A program made the translations under genes and the position numbers. A model generated the notes under the pieces. That model worked only from the letters and a program-made list of their open reading frames with translations. It did no database searches and was not told the origin of the DNA. 64,000 bases of DNA from NCBI RefSeq assembly GCF_016887565.1, contig NZ_CP069396.1:2445001-2509000 (forward strand), read 5' to 3'. This document shows positions 50,835 through 61,281 of this stretch, one piece after another; position 1 is the stretch's first letter, and each line of letters starts with the position of its first letter. This DNA is from Archangium violaceum (GTDB lineage: Bacteria > Myxococcota > Myxococcia > Myxococcales > Myxococcaceae).

Positions 50835-51161
50835 TCAGTGCAGCCAACGGTTGTGCGCGCCAGGGATGCGCACGAGCGGCGCGAGCTCCAACACCTGGGC
50901 GCCAGTGTCTTCTGGGGAACCTTCCTGAAGGACTGAAAGGATTTCCGCCATGCTGGCCAGGGGGGCGACGGTCCACATCCACCGCAGCTGCTCATCGGTG
51001 ATCTCGCCCAGCAGCTCGCCGTGCTCCTCGTCCACCACGGGCAGTTGGCGCACTCCGTACTGCTGCATCACTCGGAGCGCGGCCACTACCGTGTCCTGAG
51101 CGAACAGCATGACCGCCCCCACTACCCGCGCCTCCACCTCGTCCTGCCCTCGCCCGTCCAC
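50835..51161 (-). CDS. CBS-domain protein
   Basis: GTG 51161 gives 108 aa. The recognisable CBS unit is TVVAALRVMQQYGVRQLPVVDEEHGELLGEITDEQL, with the VMxxxxVRxLPVVD and GxLxGxITDxxL patterns, but only one complete CBS motif is present. CBS pairs bind adenosine nucleotides; a single copy would need a dimer. The remainder is helical. A later start is possible. It probably shares a transcript with the AsmA-like gene. Confidence 0.6.
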   Translation of the reverse strand: MDGRGQDEVEARVVGAVMLFAQDTVVAALRVMQQYGVRQLPVVDEEHGELLGEITDEQLRWMWTVAPLASMAEILSVLQEGSPEDTGAQVLELAPLVRIPGAHNRWLH

Positions 51162-51317
51162 GCCCCGACCTCCACCCGTGTGACTCCTGGTACCGGCTAC
51201 CTAGCAATCCCCCTGCCATGGGCCGCGGGGCTCGGGAGGTCGACCATGAAAAGCTGGAAAACGCAATAAACGCGAATTACAAGGAGCCAATCCTCATCAC
51301 CGAAAGGGAACACGACC

Positions 51318-53156
51318 GTGGACAATCGTCGACGTGAGGGAATGCCATGGGGGAGAGGCCGGCAGCTGACAGTCGCGGCAATGGCCGCCACGCTCATCGC
51401 ATGCGGGGTGGACGCGGGCGGGCCGGAGGAGCACCCGGGCGCGGCGCGGCAGGCCCTCACGACCTTGAATCCGTCGGAGGACTCCTACGCTCATGAGAGC
51501 AATGTGTCGTCCAACTACGGCTCGAGCACGTCGTTGTACGTCAAGAACGACGTGGGCGTGAGCCGCCATGCCTACCTGAAGTTCAATCTGAGCGGGCTCT
51601 CTGGCGTGACGAGCGCCAGACTGCGGGTGTACGGCAGCGCGTCGGCGGCCACGACGCTGACGGCCTCCCAGACGGCGGACACCTGGACGGAGTCGACCCT
51701 CACCTGGACCAACAAGCCCGCCGTGGGCTCCCTGGTGGGCAGTGTGCCGATCAACACCACCGCGAAGTACTACGACATCGACGTGACGTCCTACGTGAGC
51801 GCCCAGGCGAGCGCAGACGGCACGGTCTCGTTCGTGCTGCAGGAGACCGTGGGGAAGTACACCACGTTGAACAGCAGCGAGAATGCCTCGAACCCTCCCC
51901 AGTTGGAGATCACCGCCGACGGCGGCGGTGGCGGCGGCGACACCCAGGCTCCCTCGGTGCCCACGAACCTGAAGGCCACCGTGGTGTCCAGCAGCCAGCT
52001 CGACCTGAGCTGGAGCGCCTCGACGGACAACGTCGGGGTGACCGGCTATGAGCTCTACCGCAATGGCGCCTTCCTGAAGAACGTCAGTGGCACCTCGGCG
52101 AGCGATACGGGACTGGCGGCCTCGACGACCTACAGCTACTCCGTGAAGGCCCGGGACGCGGCGGGCAACGTCTCCAGTGCCAGCAGCACGGTCAGCGCCA
52201 CCACCTCGAGCGGTGGCTCGACCTCCTGCACCAATGCGCTGAGCACCACCGCCGCCATCCAGAACGCGATGAAGAACGCGGCTCCCGGCGCCACCCTCCT
52301 CATCGCTCCGGGAACCTATACCGGAAGCCGGAGCACCAGCGGAGACCCCGGAGGCCAGGGCCTGTTCTACTCGGGCCAGAGCGGCACGGCTTCCAGCCCG
52401 ATCGTCATGAAGAGCTGCGACCCGAGCAATCCGGCCACCCTTCGCGGTGTCGCGGTCAACGATGGCTCCTATGGCATCCATCTGACCGGGGACTATTGGC
52501 AGATCCGGGATCTCATCATCACCAACGCGCAGAAGGGCGTGATGATCGACAACGGCAATCGCAACGTGCTGAGCAACCTCGAGGTCCACGTCATCGGCGA
52601 CGAGGGCGTGCACTTCCGCGACGGCAGCTCGTACAACACCCTGGAGAACTCCAGGATCCACGACACGGGCAGGTATCAGGCGGCCTACGGTGAAGGCGCC
52701 TATGTCGGCTCGGATGCCAGCTCGGCGTACGAGCACGTCGTCATCGGCAACGTCATCCGATACACGAACTTCGACGGCGGCATCACGGCGGAGCACATCG
52801 ACATCAAGGAAGGCGCGGACGGCACCCTCGTGGAGCACTGCACATTCAATGGCACGGGCATCTCCGGAGCCAACAGCGCCGACAGCTTCGTGGACGTGAA
52901 GGGCGTCAACACCCTCATTCGTTACAACCAGGGCTTCCGGAACGGGAACACCCTGGTCGTGGATGCCTTCCAGGTCCGCACGCACGGCACGGGCTATGCG
53001 ACGGGCGTGAACAACAGCTTCCACGACAACACCGTGGACCTGGATGATTCAGCGGGCTACGTGGTGTACGCCACGAGCGCGGCCCAGGGGACGACCGCGG
53101 CCAATGACGTCCGCATCGGCGGTGGGAACCTCTACAACAGCAACGTGAACAGGTGA
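51318..53156 (+). CDS. Secreted lipoprotein with DNRLRE, FN3 and pectate-lyase-like beta-helix domains
   Basis: GTG 51318 opens a lipoprotein signal (AAMAATLIACGVDAG). Domains are, in order, a DNRLRE/CBM96-like beta-sandwich (about 45-200: DSYAHESNVSSNYG, YLKFNLSGLSG, YYDIDVTSYV), a Gly linker, one fibronectin-III domain (about 212-300: PSVPTNLKATVVSSSQLDLS), and a right-handed parallel beta-helix (about 305-612: GIHLTGDYWQIRDLIITNAQ, NTLENSRIHDTG). This layout suits a polysaccharide lyase or surface glycan-binding enzyme. The catalytic residues cannot be assigned by eye. Confidence 0.85.
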   Translation: MDNRRREGMPWGRGRQLTVAAMAATLIACGVDAGGPEEHPGAARQALTTLNPSEDSYAHESNVSSNYGSSTSLYVKNDVGVSRHAYLKFNLSGLSGVTSARLRVYGSASAATTLTASQTADTWTESTLTWTNKPAVGSLVGSVPINTTAKYYDIDVTSYVSAQASADGTVSFVLQETVGKYTTLNSSENASNPPQLEITADGGGGGGDTQAPSVPTNLKATVVSSSQLDLSWSASTDNVGVTGYELYRNGAFLKNVSGTSASDTGLAASTTYSYSVKARDAAGNVSSASSTVSATTSSGGSTSCTNALSTTAAIQNAMKNAAPGATLLIAPGTYTGSRSTSGDPGGQGLFYSGQSGTASSPIVMKSCDPSNPATLRGVAVNDGSYGIHLTGDYWQIRDLIITNAQKGVMIDNGNRNVLSNLEVHVIGDEGVHFRDGSSYNTLENSRIHDTGRYQAAYGEGAYVGSDASSAYEHVVIGNVIRYTNFDGGITAEHIDIKEGADGTLVEHCTFNGTGISGANSADSFVDVKGVNTLIRYNQGFRNGNTLVVDAFQVRTHGTGYATGVNNSFHDNTVDLDDSAGYVVYATSAAQGTTAANDVRIGGGNLYNSNVNR

Positions 53157-53189
53157 GAGGGGGCTGAGCCCCGGCCCTCGCGCCTCTCA
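53154..53189. terminator. Convergent-gene hairpin
   Basis: TGAGAGG (53154-53160) pairs with CCTCTCA (53183-53189), enclosing GGGGCTGAGCCCC. It spans both stop codons of the two converging genes. No T-run is present. Confidence 0.5.
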
Positions 53190-54557
53190 GGGCTTCGCGT
53201 CGCGCAACCACCAGACGGAGTAGGTGTGCACGCGTCGCCCGCGGAAGTCGGCGGGCAGCTCCACCGGACCCTCCACCGAGGAGAAGCGCGCGGTCAGCTC
53301 CTCGGGAGGTGTCTCCCCATTGGAGACCCACAGCGCATCCCGCCCAGGGGACACCCCGGGCTCCGCCCAGAGGTCGTACTGGCTGCGGCGGGCCTGGCCC
53401 GCGGTGTCCGTGGTGAACCGCGAGTAGTAGGCCACCTCGGAGGCGAGCTGGTAGCTGGGCGCGTACGCCACGGCCACCTCGTCGCGCTTGAGCCCGGGGA
53501 AGAGCTTCGAGGGCTCGCCGAGCCGGGACAGCTCCGCCCAGCCGTGGGTGCGCATCAGGATGACGTCGCGCTCGAAGCGCAGCACCGGGAAGAGGATGTG
53601 CGAGGTCACCGCGAGCACCACGGCCACGTTGGCCAGGGCCGCCGCGCGGAACCACCCGGGGCGCATGCCGGCGACTCCCACGCACGCGGAGAGGTATGCG
53701 GCGGCCGGCCAGTTGGCCTCGCCCCGGGTGCGGATGGCCGCGTAGCCGAACAGGAGCAGGGGCGCCGCCGCCGCCGCGCGCAGGAGGAACTGCTCCCGGG
53801 GGCCTCGCAGGACGTACACCGCCGTGAGCGGGAACAGCACCGCGCCCCCGAGCGCCAGCTGGCCCGCGAGGAACTCGCCGAAGGTGCGCCACCCGCCCGT
53901 GCCCCCGAGGCCGTGCTTGAGCTGGAAGGCGAAGCCCACCCAGTCGTTCCGGGCGTTCCACAGCACCACGGGCAGGAAGAGGAGCACGCCGAGGAGCGCG
54001 GTGAGCCACGCTCCGGCCGGCAGGCGGCGCGCGCGCACGCAGGCGGCGACGAAGGCCGCGGCGAGCAGCACCCCCGGGTACTTGGACAGCAGCGCCAGTC
54101 CACAGGCCAGCCCCGCGAGCACCCACCGCTCGCGGTACAGGGCCCAGAGGGCGAGCACCCAGCACAGCAGCAGGGGCGTGTCCGGGGTGGCCCACACGCC
54201 GGCGAGGATGCCCGCGGGTACGACGCTCCACAGGGCAGCCGCGCGCCAGGCCGCCTCGCGTTGGCCGTATACGTCCCGGGCGAAGCCCCACACGGCCGCC
54301 ACGGTGCCCGCGCCACAGAGCAGCGCCGTGAGCCGCACCCCGAGCACGGCGATGAGCCAGGCCACCAGGGGCGGGTGGTCGTAGTAGCCCCCGTCGAGGT
54401 GCTGGGCCCATTGCCAGTAGTAGGCCTCGTCGAAGTAGACGTCCGTGCCGAGCCCGAGCACGAGCCGCACCCCGAGGCTCACCGCCAGCAGCACGAGGCT
54501 GAACGTCACGGGGGAGGGGGCTCGGGTGGGGATGGGCTCGGCCACGACCCTGGACAA
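53187..54557 (-). CDS. Membrane glycosyltransferase, GT39/PMT_2 (ArnT-like)
   Basis: TTG 54557 gives 456 aa; GTG 54545 is a close alternative. The protein has about ten membrane helices and the ArnT/PMT-type active-site loop [20 protein letters not shown] followed by HPPLVAWLI, where the Asp-Glu pair is expected to bind the lipid-linked sugar. The C-terminal about 110 residues form a soluble periplasmic domain. Such enzymes transfer a sugar from a polyprenyl phosphate to lipid A, a protein or a glycan outside the inner membrane. No neighbouring gene names the acceptor. Confidence 0.85.
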   Translation of the reverse strand: MSRVVAEPIPTRAPSPVTFSLVLLAVSLGVRLVLGLGTDVYFDEAYYWQWAQHLDGGYYDHPPLVAWLIAVLGVRLTALLCGAGTVAAVWGFARDVYGQREAAWRAAALWSVVPAGILAGVWATPDTPLLLCWVLALWALYRERWVLAGLACGLALLSKYPGVLLAAAFVAACVRARRLPAGAWLTALLGVLLFLPVVLWNARNDWVGFAFQLKHGLGGTGGWRTFGEFLAGQLALGGAVLFPLTAVYVLRGPREQFLLRAAAAAPLLLFGYAAIRTRGEANWPAAAYLSACVGVAGMRPGWFRAAALANVAVVLAVTSHILFPVLRFERDVILMRTHGWAELSRLGEPSKLFPGLKRDEVAVAYAPSYQLASEVAYYSRFTTDTAGQARRSQYDLWAEPGVSPGRDALWVSNGETPPEELTARFSSVEGPVELPADFRGRRVHTYSVWWLRDAKP

Positions 54558-54702
54558 AGCGCAACCGGGAGCGTTTGCCCAGTCCCTTTTCCGCCCGGCC
54601 CTGAACGTTCGGGGGCTCCCGGGAGCACGGACCCACAGAGGAGCTTGCCCGCGCGGCGTGTGCCTCTTATCACGGTGGCCCCCCCTGCTTCAGGAGCGTC
54701 CC

Positions 54703-56793
54703 ATGGCCCAGACTCCGCCCTCCGGTGCGAACAACCGCCTCGCGCGAGAGCCCTCCCCCTACCTGCGCCAACACGCCTCGAATCCGGTGGACTGGTACCC
54801 CTGGGGGGAGGAGGCCTTCGCCAGGGCCCGGGCGGAGAACAAGCCCCTGCTCCTCTCGGTGGGCTACTCCGCCTGCCACTGGTGCCACGTGATGGCCCAC
54901 GAGTCCTTCGAGAATCCCGACATCGCCCGGTTGATGAACGAGTGGTTCATCAACGTGAAGGTGGACCGCGAGGAGCGGCCGGACGTGGATCAGATCTACC
55001 AGGGCGTGGTGCAGCTGATGGGGCAGGGGGGCGGGTGGCCGCTGACGGTGTTCCTCACGCCGGACCTGCTGCCCTTCTACGGGGGCACGTACTTCCCGCC
55101 GAGTGACAGGTACGGGCGGCCGGGCTTCCCCAAGGTGCTGGAGGCGCTGCACGAGGCCTGGGTGACGAAGCGGGAGGAGGTGCTGCGCCAGTCGGAGGAG
55201 TTCCGCGAGGGGCTGGGCGAGCTGGCCGGCTACGGCCTGGACGCGGCGCCCGCGGCGCTGAGGCCTGAGGACATCGTGGCGATGGCCGAGTCCATGCTGA
55301 AGCGGGCGGACCCGGTGAACGGGGGCTTTGGCGGAGCGCCCAAGTTCCCCAACCCGATGAACGTGGCGGTGCTGCTGCGGGCCTGGCGGCGCGACCGCGG
55401 GAACGAGGCCGCGAGGAAGGCGGCGCTGCTGACCCTGGAGCGGATGGCGCTGGGCGGCATCTACGACCAGCTCGGGGGAGGCTTCCACCGGTACTCGGTG
55501 GACGAGCGGTGGACGGTGCCGCACTTCGAGAAGATGCTGTACGACAACGCGCAGCTGCTGCACCTGTACACCGAGGCGTTCCAGGTGGAGCCCCGTCCGC
55601 TGTGGCGCAAGGTGGTGGAGGAGACGGCGGAATACGTGCGGCGCGAGATGACGGACGCGCGCGGCGGCTTCTACGCCACCCAGGACGCGGACAGCGAGGG
55701 CGAGGAGGGGAAGTTCTTCGTCTGGAAGCCCCAGGAGGTGCGCGAGGTGCTGGCGCCCGAGCTGGCCGAGCTCGCGCTGCGCTACTTCCGCATCACGCCC
55801 GCGGGCAACTTCGAGCACGGGGCGACGGTGCTGGAGGCGGTGGTGCCGGTGGAGACGCTGGCGAAGGAGCTCCAGCTTCCCGTGGAGGAGACGGAGCGCC
55901 GGCTGGGCGAGGCCCGGCGGCGGCTCTTCGAGGCCCGGGAGAAGCGGGTGAAGCCGGGGCGGGACGACAAGATCCTCGCGGGGTGGAACGGGCTGATGAT
56001 CCGGGGTCTGGCCTTCGCGGGGCGCGTCTTCGAGCGGGCGGACTGGGTGGATCTGGCGCGGCGGTCGGCGGACTTCCTGCTGTCGGAGCTGTGGGATGGA
56101 CAGCGACTGCTGCGCTCGTACCAGGAGGGGCAGGCGCGCATCCCGGGCTTCCTCGAGGATTATGGTGACCTGGCCTCGGGGCTCACGGCGCTGTACCAGG
56201 CCACCTTCGAGCCGAGGTACCTGGAGGCGGCGGAGGCGCTGGTGAAGGCGGCGGAGGCGCTCTTCTGGGATGGAGAGAAGCGGGCGTACCTGACGGCGCC
56301 GAAGTCACAGCAGGACCTGGTGGTGGCGACCTACGCGACGTTCGACAACGCCTTCCCCTCGGGGGCATCGACGCTGACGGAGGCGCAGGTGGCGCTGGCG
56401 GCGCTCACGGGGAACAAGCAGTACCTGGACCTGCCGGAGAGCTACGTGTCCCGGATGAGGGACCAGTTGCGGCAGAACCCGATGGGCTACGGACACCTGG
56501 GCCTGGCCGCGGACGCGCTGATGGAAGGGGCGCCGAGCCTCACCTTCGCGGGGACGCGGGAGACGGTGGCGTCGCTGCTCTCCGCGACGCGGACCACCTA
56601 CGCGCCCACGGTGGCCCTGGCCTGGAAGGACCCGGGGGCTCCCGTGCCACCGTCGATGCGAGAGACCTTCGAGGGCCGCGGGCCGGTAGGCGGCCGCGGA
56701 GCCGCCTACCTGTGCCGCCACTTCGCCTGCGAGCCGCCCGTCACGGAGACGGGCGAGCTCGCGAGGAAGCTCGCCCTGGTGCCAGCGCCCTAG
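54703..56793 (+). CDS. Thioredoxin-domain DUF255 protein (YyaL/SSP411-like)
   Basis: ATG 54703 follows CAGGAG. The 696-aa product is the usual length for the family: an N-terminal thioredoxin-like part (about 1-170: [40 protein letters not shown], with CHWCH as redox-like site) and a C-terminal (alpha/alpha)6 glycosidase-like region (about 200-690). The region [20 protein letters not shown] and [20 protein letters not shown] are strong markers. The function is not settled; homologues from bacteria to humans are called SSP411/YyaL. It converges with the lipoprotein gene, with stop codons overlapping. Confidence 0.9.
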   Translation: MAQTPPSGANNRLAREPSPYLRQHASNPVDWYPWGEEAFARARAENKPLLLSVGYSACHWCHVMAHESFENPDIARLMNEWFINVKVDREERPDVDQIYQGVVQLMGQGGGWPLTVFLTPDLLPFYGGTYFPPSDRYGRPGFPKVLEALHEAWVTKREEVLRQSEEFREGLGELAGYGLDAAPAALRPEDIVAMAESMLKRADPVNGGFGGAPKFPNPMNVAVLLRAWRRDRGNEAARKAALLTLERMALGGIYDQLGGGFHRYSVDERWTVPHFEKMLYDNAQLLHLYTEAFQVEPRPLWRKVVEETAEYVRREMTDARGGFYATQDADSEGEEGKFFVWKPQEVREVLAPELAELALRYFRITPAGNFEHGATVLEAVVPVETLAKELQLPVEETERRLGEARRRLFEAREKRVKPGRDDKILAGWNGLMIRGLAFAGRVFERADWVDLARRSADFLLSELWDGQRLLRSYQEGQARIPGFLEDYGDLASGLTALYQATFEPRYLEAAEALVKAAEALFWDGEKRAYLTAPKSQQDLVVATYATFDNAFPSGASTLTEAQVALAALTGNKQYLDLPESYVSRMRDQLRQNPMGYGHLGLAADALMEGAPSLTFAGTRETVASLLSATRTTYAPTVALAWKDPGAPVPPSMRETFEGRGPVGGRGAAYLCRHFACEPPVTETGELARKLALVPAP

Positions 56794-58064
56794 AAGAGCT
56801 TGAGGACGCCGGGCTGGGTGGCGGTGTTGCCCGGCGTGCTGAGGCGCTGGTTCTTCAGCGTCAGCGTGTTCTCGACGCCGTAGGCCGTGGCCGCCGGGCA
56901 GGCGCCCAGGGCGCCGATGTAGCGCGCCTGGCGGGCATCGGCGGTGGCGCGCGGGCGCACCACGATGCCATTGAGGGAGACGGTGGTGCCGCGGTCATCC
57001 GTGTCGAAGGTCGTCGCCGCCCTGAAGCCAATCGACATCGTGAGCCCGTCACCCGAGACATCCACGGTGACCTGCTCCGACACGGCGTTGGTGGGATCGT
57101 CCGTGACGAGCGTGCCGGCGGGGGCCCTGTCGTTGTCCGTGTCCGGGGCGGACGCGGTGGCCGTCTGGCAGTTGGCCGTGCCCGGGACGATCTCCACCGG
57201 CCGGTTGAAGGTGATGATGAGCTTGCCGTTCGCGCCCACCAGCACGTTCGGGTCATCGATGTTGGAGCGCACCGCGTAGAGGGTGGGGTCCGTCGTGCCA
57301 CTGGCCGACAGCGCGATCAGCTGATCGCCCTGGCTCACGCCCGCCACGATGTTGGCCTGGCCCGCCAGCGTCCGCCCATCCAGGGGCTGGCTCAGCACCG
57401 CCTCGCAGTGGTAGCTGGCGCCGTTGACGAGCTGCGCGCCCGGGATGACCGCCACGCCATCGTCACCCGTGGTGGCGCTGACGGTGGTGGTGCTGGTGTT
57501 CTTCGGCGTGAGGAACTCGCCATCGACCTGCAGCGAGTTGTCATTCACCGCCAGGTACTGGCAGAAGACCTGGGTCTTGGCGACCGGCTGGTTGCCGTAG
57601 CTCACGTTGAACCGGTAATCCACCGAGAAGCCCTTGGGGAACAGCCGGATGTTGGCCACCCGCTGCGAGTGCTCGATGTCGTCGTCGAGCTCCTCGTACG
57701 TGTACTCCCCGACGAACCGCTCGTAGTTCGGCGCCTGCGCGAAGATCGGGATGGTCATCCCCTCGGGGATGTCCTCGAGCTGGAAGCACCCGTCCGCCTC
57801 GATGGCGTTCTTCTCGGTCAGATCGCCGCTGCCGCACGGCTTCGCGCGGCGGAACTCGCCGTCGATGACGGCGTACACCTGGCTCTGGCTGTCCTTGTCG
57901 TCGTCGACGTTCTGCTTGTCGCCATCGGCCTTGAAGAAGTTCAGCCGCTGCCCGCTCTGCCCATCCACCACGAAACCGACGAGCCGGCCATGGTTGGTCT
58001 CCCGATCGCAGCCCGCGAGGGCCAGCACCGAGACCACCAGGAACTTCTGAGTCAACTTGTTCAT
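56790..58064 (-). CDS. Lipoprotein with carboxypeptidase-like N-terminus
   Basis: ATG 58064 opens [19 protein letters not shown] (Cys19 in the lipobox). The 424-aa product begins with a region resembling carboxypeptidase-regulatory/Ig-like domains ([35 protein letters not shown]), then repeated beta modules ([36 protein letters not shown]). I do not know a specific family. The 5' leader carries an inverted repeat that would sequester the ribosome-binding region. The stop overlaps the converging DUF255 gene. Confidence 0.75.
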   Translation of the reverse strand: MNKLTQKFLVVSVLALAGCDRETNHGRLVGFVVDGQSGQRLNFFKADGDKQNVDDDKDSQSQVYAVIDGEFRRAKPCGSGDLTEKNAIEADGCFQLEDIPEGMTIPIFAQAPNYERFVGEYTYEELDDDIEHSQRVANIRLFPKGFSVDYRFNVSYGNQPVAKTQVFCQYLAVNDNSLQVDGEFLTPKNTSTTTVSATTGDDGVAVIPGAQLVNGASYHCEAVLSQPLDGRTLAGQANIVAGVSQGDQLIALSASGTTDPTLYAVRSNIDDPNVLVGANGKLIITFNRPVEIVPGTANCQTATASAPDTDNDRAPAGTLVTDDPTNAVSEQVTVDVSGDGLTMSIGFRAATTFDTDDRGTTVSLNGIVVRPRATADARQARYIGALGACPAATAYGVENTLTLKNQRLSTPGNTATQPGVLKLF

Positions 58065-58066
58065 GG

Positions 58067-58100
58067 AACCCCCGTTACAAACGCCATAAAGGCGGGGGTT
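58067..58100 (-). promoter_or_regulatory. Leader hairpin over the ribosome binding site
   Basis: AACCCCCG (58067-58074) and CGGGGGTT (58093-58100) are perfectly inverted and abut the start codon. In the mRNA the G-rich arm next to ATG would be paired. An alternative inner hairpin (CGCC/GGCG followed by TTTGT) could act as a weak terminator, so attenuation-type control is possible. Confidence 0.4.
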
Positions 58101-58150
58101 GAATAGTCGACTTCCAGACGCATTGCCAAGGGGGGCCCCCTGGCGGGGTC

Positions 58151-59671
58151 CTACTTCACCTCGACGACCTTGAGCTGGCCGATGAGGGGCGTGATTTCCG
58201 CGTTTCCCTCCAGGCCCACGCCGAAGTGGGTGGCATCCGCGACCACCTGGTTGAAGGTGGGATCCATCTGGGTCCACTCGCCCACGAAGGCCTCCACCCA
58301 CTCGTGCCAGTAGAGCGCCGGCACGCCGTCCTGGTTCACCATGTAGATGACGCCGTCCACGCGCCGGGCGGGGATGCCGACCGCGCGCAGCAGCGACACC
58401 GTCAGCAGCGAGTGCTCCGTGCAGTCACCCTTGCGTTGGCGCAGCACGTCCGTGGCCCGGTCCGCGCTCGCCCCGTAGTCCTTCTGCAGCGTGGTCGCCA
58501 CCCAGGTGACGATCTTCTTCGCCGCCGTGTAGGCGTCCTTCTCGCCTCCCACGAGCTGCTCGGCCTGCTCGCGGATGCGCGGGTTGTCGCTCTCGATGAT
58601 GATGGACGTCTCAAGGTTCTTGCCCCCCTCGGGGTCCGCGAGCGGCCGAGGCTTGAGGCTCTTCGGCTCGGGCGCCTTCGCGGACAGCGTCACCTGCACG
58701 CTCCCGTCCGGCCGCGGCTGGTACTTCTGCCGGTAGGTGTCCCGCTGGAACTTCTCCGGCAGGTCCTTCATCACCAGCGTCACCTTGCCGGGAATGGTGT
58801 GCGCCTCGGGAGGCAGCGCCCGGGGCAGCACCACACGCGTGAGGCCGAACACCTCCACCGTGTCCAACCGCTTCGCCACCTCCTCGGGCTCGGCACGGGC
58901 CTTCATCGTCTGCCCGTACTCCAGCTCCAGCGTCCGTCCGTCCTCGGCCACGTACGCCGTGACGGGCACCTTCTCCTTCTCCGAGACGCTGACGGCCTTG
59001 CCCACCTTCACCTTCACCCCGCTCACGAGCCGCTCCTCGGTGGGCCGCACCGTGGTGCTGAGCTTGTACGTGCCGAGGTCCGTCCCATCCAGCATGCTGC
59101 CGTCCACGTTCGCCTGGCGCAGGATGGCCACGCGCACCTGGTCGGCGTCCTCCACCACCTCCGTGGTGGGCGGCAGGTTCACCGTCTCGTCCGCCAGTCC
59201 CGGCCGCTTGCGCACCACGCTCACCCCGGTGGGCGAGGCGGTGCCCACCAGCGTCTGCGTGCCGCCGTCCCCGCGCTGCTCGATGGTGAAGGCCACCAAC
59301 CGCCCCCGGGGGCCGGCCTCGTAGATGCGCTCCTCCCGGTGGACGCGCTCCGACACCCGCGTGCCCACGTTGGCCTTGAAGTGCAGCTCCTGGATGCTGC
59401 GCACCCGGTCCGCGCGGCCCGGGATGGGGGCCAGGTCGGTGAAGACGTAGCCCACCTTCTTGTCCACCAGGTACAGCCCCATGTACTCGCCGCCCTGGGG
59501 CCGGCGCGCCTTGAGCACGTCGGAGACGGCGGCAGGGGCCTGCTGGGCCTGCTGTTGCGCCTGGGGCCTGGGGGCCTCGGGCGCGTTGTGCTGCTGCTTG
59601 CACTGCACGAGCGCCAGGCTCAACAGCGCGGCGCTCAGCGGGAGGAGGGCATGTCTTCTGGGCAGTCGCAT
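58151..59671 (-). CDS. Transglutaminase-domain lipoprotein
   Basis: The 506-aa precursor has a lipoprotein signal (LPLSAALLSLALVQC). A long beta-rich region covers about 55-340, and a transglutaminase-like core lies at about 365-490. The core has the nucleophile in RKGDCTEHSLLTVSLLRAVG, then VDGVIYMVNQDGVPALYWHE and QMDPTFNQV, giving a Cys-His-Asp triad. The family often carries out proteolysis or amide exchange outside the cell. It is transcribed in the direction of the downstream lipoprotein gene, 86 bases away. Confidence 0.85.
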   Translation of the reverse strand: MRLPRRHALLPLSAALLSLALVQCKQQHNAPEAPRPQAQQQAQQAPAAVSDVLKARRPQGGEYMGLYLVDKKVGYVFTDLAPIPGRADRVRSIQELHFKANVGTRVSERVHREERIYEAGPRGRLVAFTIEQRGDGGTQTLVGTASPTGVSVVRKRPGLADETVNLPPTTEVVEDADQVRVAILRQANVDGSMLDGTDLGTYKLSTTVRPTEERLVSGVKVKVGKAVSVSEKEKVPVTAYVAEDGRTLELEYGQTMKARAEPEEVAKRLDTVEVFGLTRVVLPRALPPEAHTIPGKVTLVMKDLPEKFQRDTYRQKYQPRPDGSVQVTLSAKAPEPKSLKPRPLADPEGGKNLETSIIIESDNPRIREQAEQLVGGEKDAYTAAKKIVTWVATTLQKDYGASADRATDVLRQRKGDCTEHSLLTVSLLRAVGIPARRVDGVIYMVNQDGVPALYWHEWVEAFVGEWTQMDPTFNQVVADATHFGVGLEGNAEITPLIGQLKVVEVK

Positions 59672-59709
59672 CGCTCAGGGCGCTCCGGCGCGGGGCCTGG
59701 AGCCTCTTC

Positions 59710-60177
59710 TTAGAGTCGCTTGGTGAGCATGATCAGGTCGTCGCCGACCTTGTAGAAGTCACGGATGCGCGCCTCCTCGTTGTACTTCATGGAGGCGTAG
59801 AAGCCGCGGGTGGGGCCGTAGGCCTCGGTGGCGCTCGTCTCCACGCGGATGAGCCGGGCCTTCTGGCGCCGCAGGTCTCCCTCCATGCCGGAGATGAGCG
59901 AGGCGCCCACGCCCTGGCCGCGCACCGCCGGGTCCGAGGCGATCCAATACAGGTCGTACGTCCCCTCCGTCATCGGCGTGGGGCCGTAGCACACGTACCC
60001 CACCAGCTTGCCGTCCCGGTCCGCGACGAGGATCTTGTAGTCCTGGTTATTCGGCTGAAGCGCGAGATCGACGAGCTCGATTGCGACCGTTACTTCTTCC
60101 GGCGAGAACGTTTCGATTCGCTGGATCAAGGAAGCGAGCTGCTCCCGGTCCTTTCCTTCGAGTGGTCGGATGTCCAT
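59710..60177 (-). CDS. GNAT-family N-acetyltransferase
   Basis: The 155-aa protein has the GNAT acetyl-CoA site: VRGQGVGASLISGMEGDLRR (Q/RxxGxG/A), preceded by KLVGYVCYGPTP and YDLYWIASDP and followed by TSATEAYGPTRGFYASMKY. The substrate is unknown. Its start lies 131 bases inside the ATP-grasp gene upstream, an unusually long same-strand overlap, so the two are translated from one message. Confidence 0.88.
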   Translation of the reverse strand: MDIRPLEGKDREQLASLIQRIETFSPEEVTVAIELVDLALQPNNQDYKILVADRDGKLVGYVCYGPTPMTEGTYDLYWIASDPAVRGQGVGASLISGMEGDLRRQKARLIRVETSATEAYGPTRGFYASMKYNEEARIRDFYKVGDDLIMLTKRL

Positions 60178-61171
60178 GGGCTCTCTCCAGGGCGATCTCC
60201 ACCAGCCGGGTGGCCAGGGCGGGGTAGTCGATGCCGGCCGCGCGCGCGGCCTTGGCGAATCCCGCGTCCGGATGAAGGTCGCAGTTGGGGTTGATGTCTA
60301 TGACGTACGGCACGCCCTCGGGTGACACCCGGAGGTCCACGCGCCCGTAGTCCTGGCACTCGAGGGCGGCGAAGGCGTCCACCGCCGTCTTCACCAGACG
60401 GGCCTCCAGCGCGGCGTCCTCCAGCTGACAGGGCGCCGAGGGGCTGTCCTGGTAGTCGGGCGAGTTGGACTCCCACTTCGCCGCGTAGGTGACGATGTTG
60501 GGCCGGTCCTCGAAGTGCTTGCCGAAGCGGATCTCCGTGAGCGGCAGCGCCCGGCGCGGGTTGTTGCCCAGCAGCGGCACGTAGATTTCACGCCCGGGGA
60601 TGAACTGCTCCACGAGGGCGGGCTGGTGGAAGGTGCGCAGCACCGCCTCCACCGCGCGGCCCAGGGCGGCGCGGTCGTGCACCACCGAGTCGCCCGTAAT
60701 CCCCATGCTGGCGTCCTCTCGCGCGGGCTTGACGATGAGCGGGAAGGGCAGGTCCACCGTGCCCACGTCCTCGAGCCGGTCCACCCGCGCGAAGCCCGGG
60801 GTGGACACCCCGCGCACCTTGAGCAGCTCCTTGGCCTTGTCCTTGTGCAGCGCCAGGCCCAGGGACAGGGCCGGCGAGCCGGTGTAGGGCAGCCCGAGCA
60901 TGTCCAGCAGGCAGGGGATGACCATCTCGCCCCGGCTGTCCGCGGCCACGGACTCGCAGAGGTTGATGACCAGGTCGGGCTGCATCCGGGCGAGCACGTC
61001 CACGAACTCCAGCCGGGAGCCCTCGACGGCGAGCGGCTCGGCGTGGGTATCGCCCCGGGTGAGTGCCTCGGACAAGGCGGAAGCCACGCGCGTCACGTCT
61101 TCTCGCGCCTCCCGACCCGGGTCGTCCTCCAACAGCTCATGGTCTCGGTTGTACAGGATGGCGATATGCAT
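60047..61171 (-). CDS. ATP-grasp ligase, D-alanine-D-alanine ligase-like
   Basis: ATG 61171 opens MHIAILYNRDHEL. The 374-aa protein has the ATP-grasp fold: DLVINLCESV and GLPYTGSPALSLGLALHKDKAK at the N-terminus, FPLIVKPAREDASMGI for ATP binding, VEQFIPGREIYVPLLG, and YGRVDLRVSPEGVPYVIDIN followed by PNCDL for metal binding. It is Ddl-like but not the cell-wall Ddl itself, which is normally shorter. The C-terminal about 45 residues are Arg-rich and encoded in the overlap with the GNAT gene. The GNAT partner may modify its product or amino substrate. Confidence 0.85.
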   Translation of the reverse strand: MHIAILYNRDHELLEDDPGREAREDVTRVASALSEALTRGDTHAEPLAVEGSRLEFVDVLARMQPDLVINLCESVAADSRGEMVIPCLLDMLGLPYTGSPALSLGLALHKDKAKELLKVRGVSTPGFARVDRLEDVGTVDLPFPLIVKPAREDASMGITGDSVVHDRAALGRAVEAVLRTFHQPALVEQFIPGREIYVPLLGNNPRRALPLTEIRFGKHFEDRPNIVTYAAKWESNSPDYQDSPSAPCQLEDAALEARLVKTAVDAFAALECQDYGRVDLRVSPEGVPYVIDINPNCDLHPDAGFAKAARAAGIDYPALATRLVEIALERAHGHPTTRRKGPGAARFLDPANRNVLAGRSNGRNRARRSRASAE

Positions 61172-61281
61172 GCGTGGCGCTGGGTACGGCAGGGTTAGCA
61201 CGTCCCCCTGGGGGATGACAGTTCACAGATGGGCCGATTGGCTGGCCGCCAGGCAGTTCCCGGAAGTATGAGAGGAGAACC

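Noticed and set aside
56790-56793. Overlap of two converging stop codons as sign of a misassembly
   Set aside because: Both proteins have complete family-consistent C-termini. Overlapping convergent stops are common in dense genomes.
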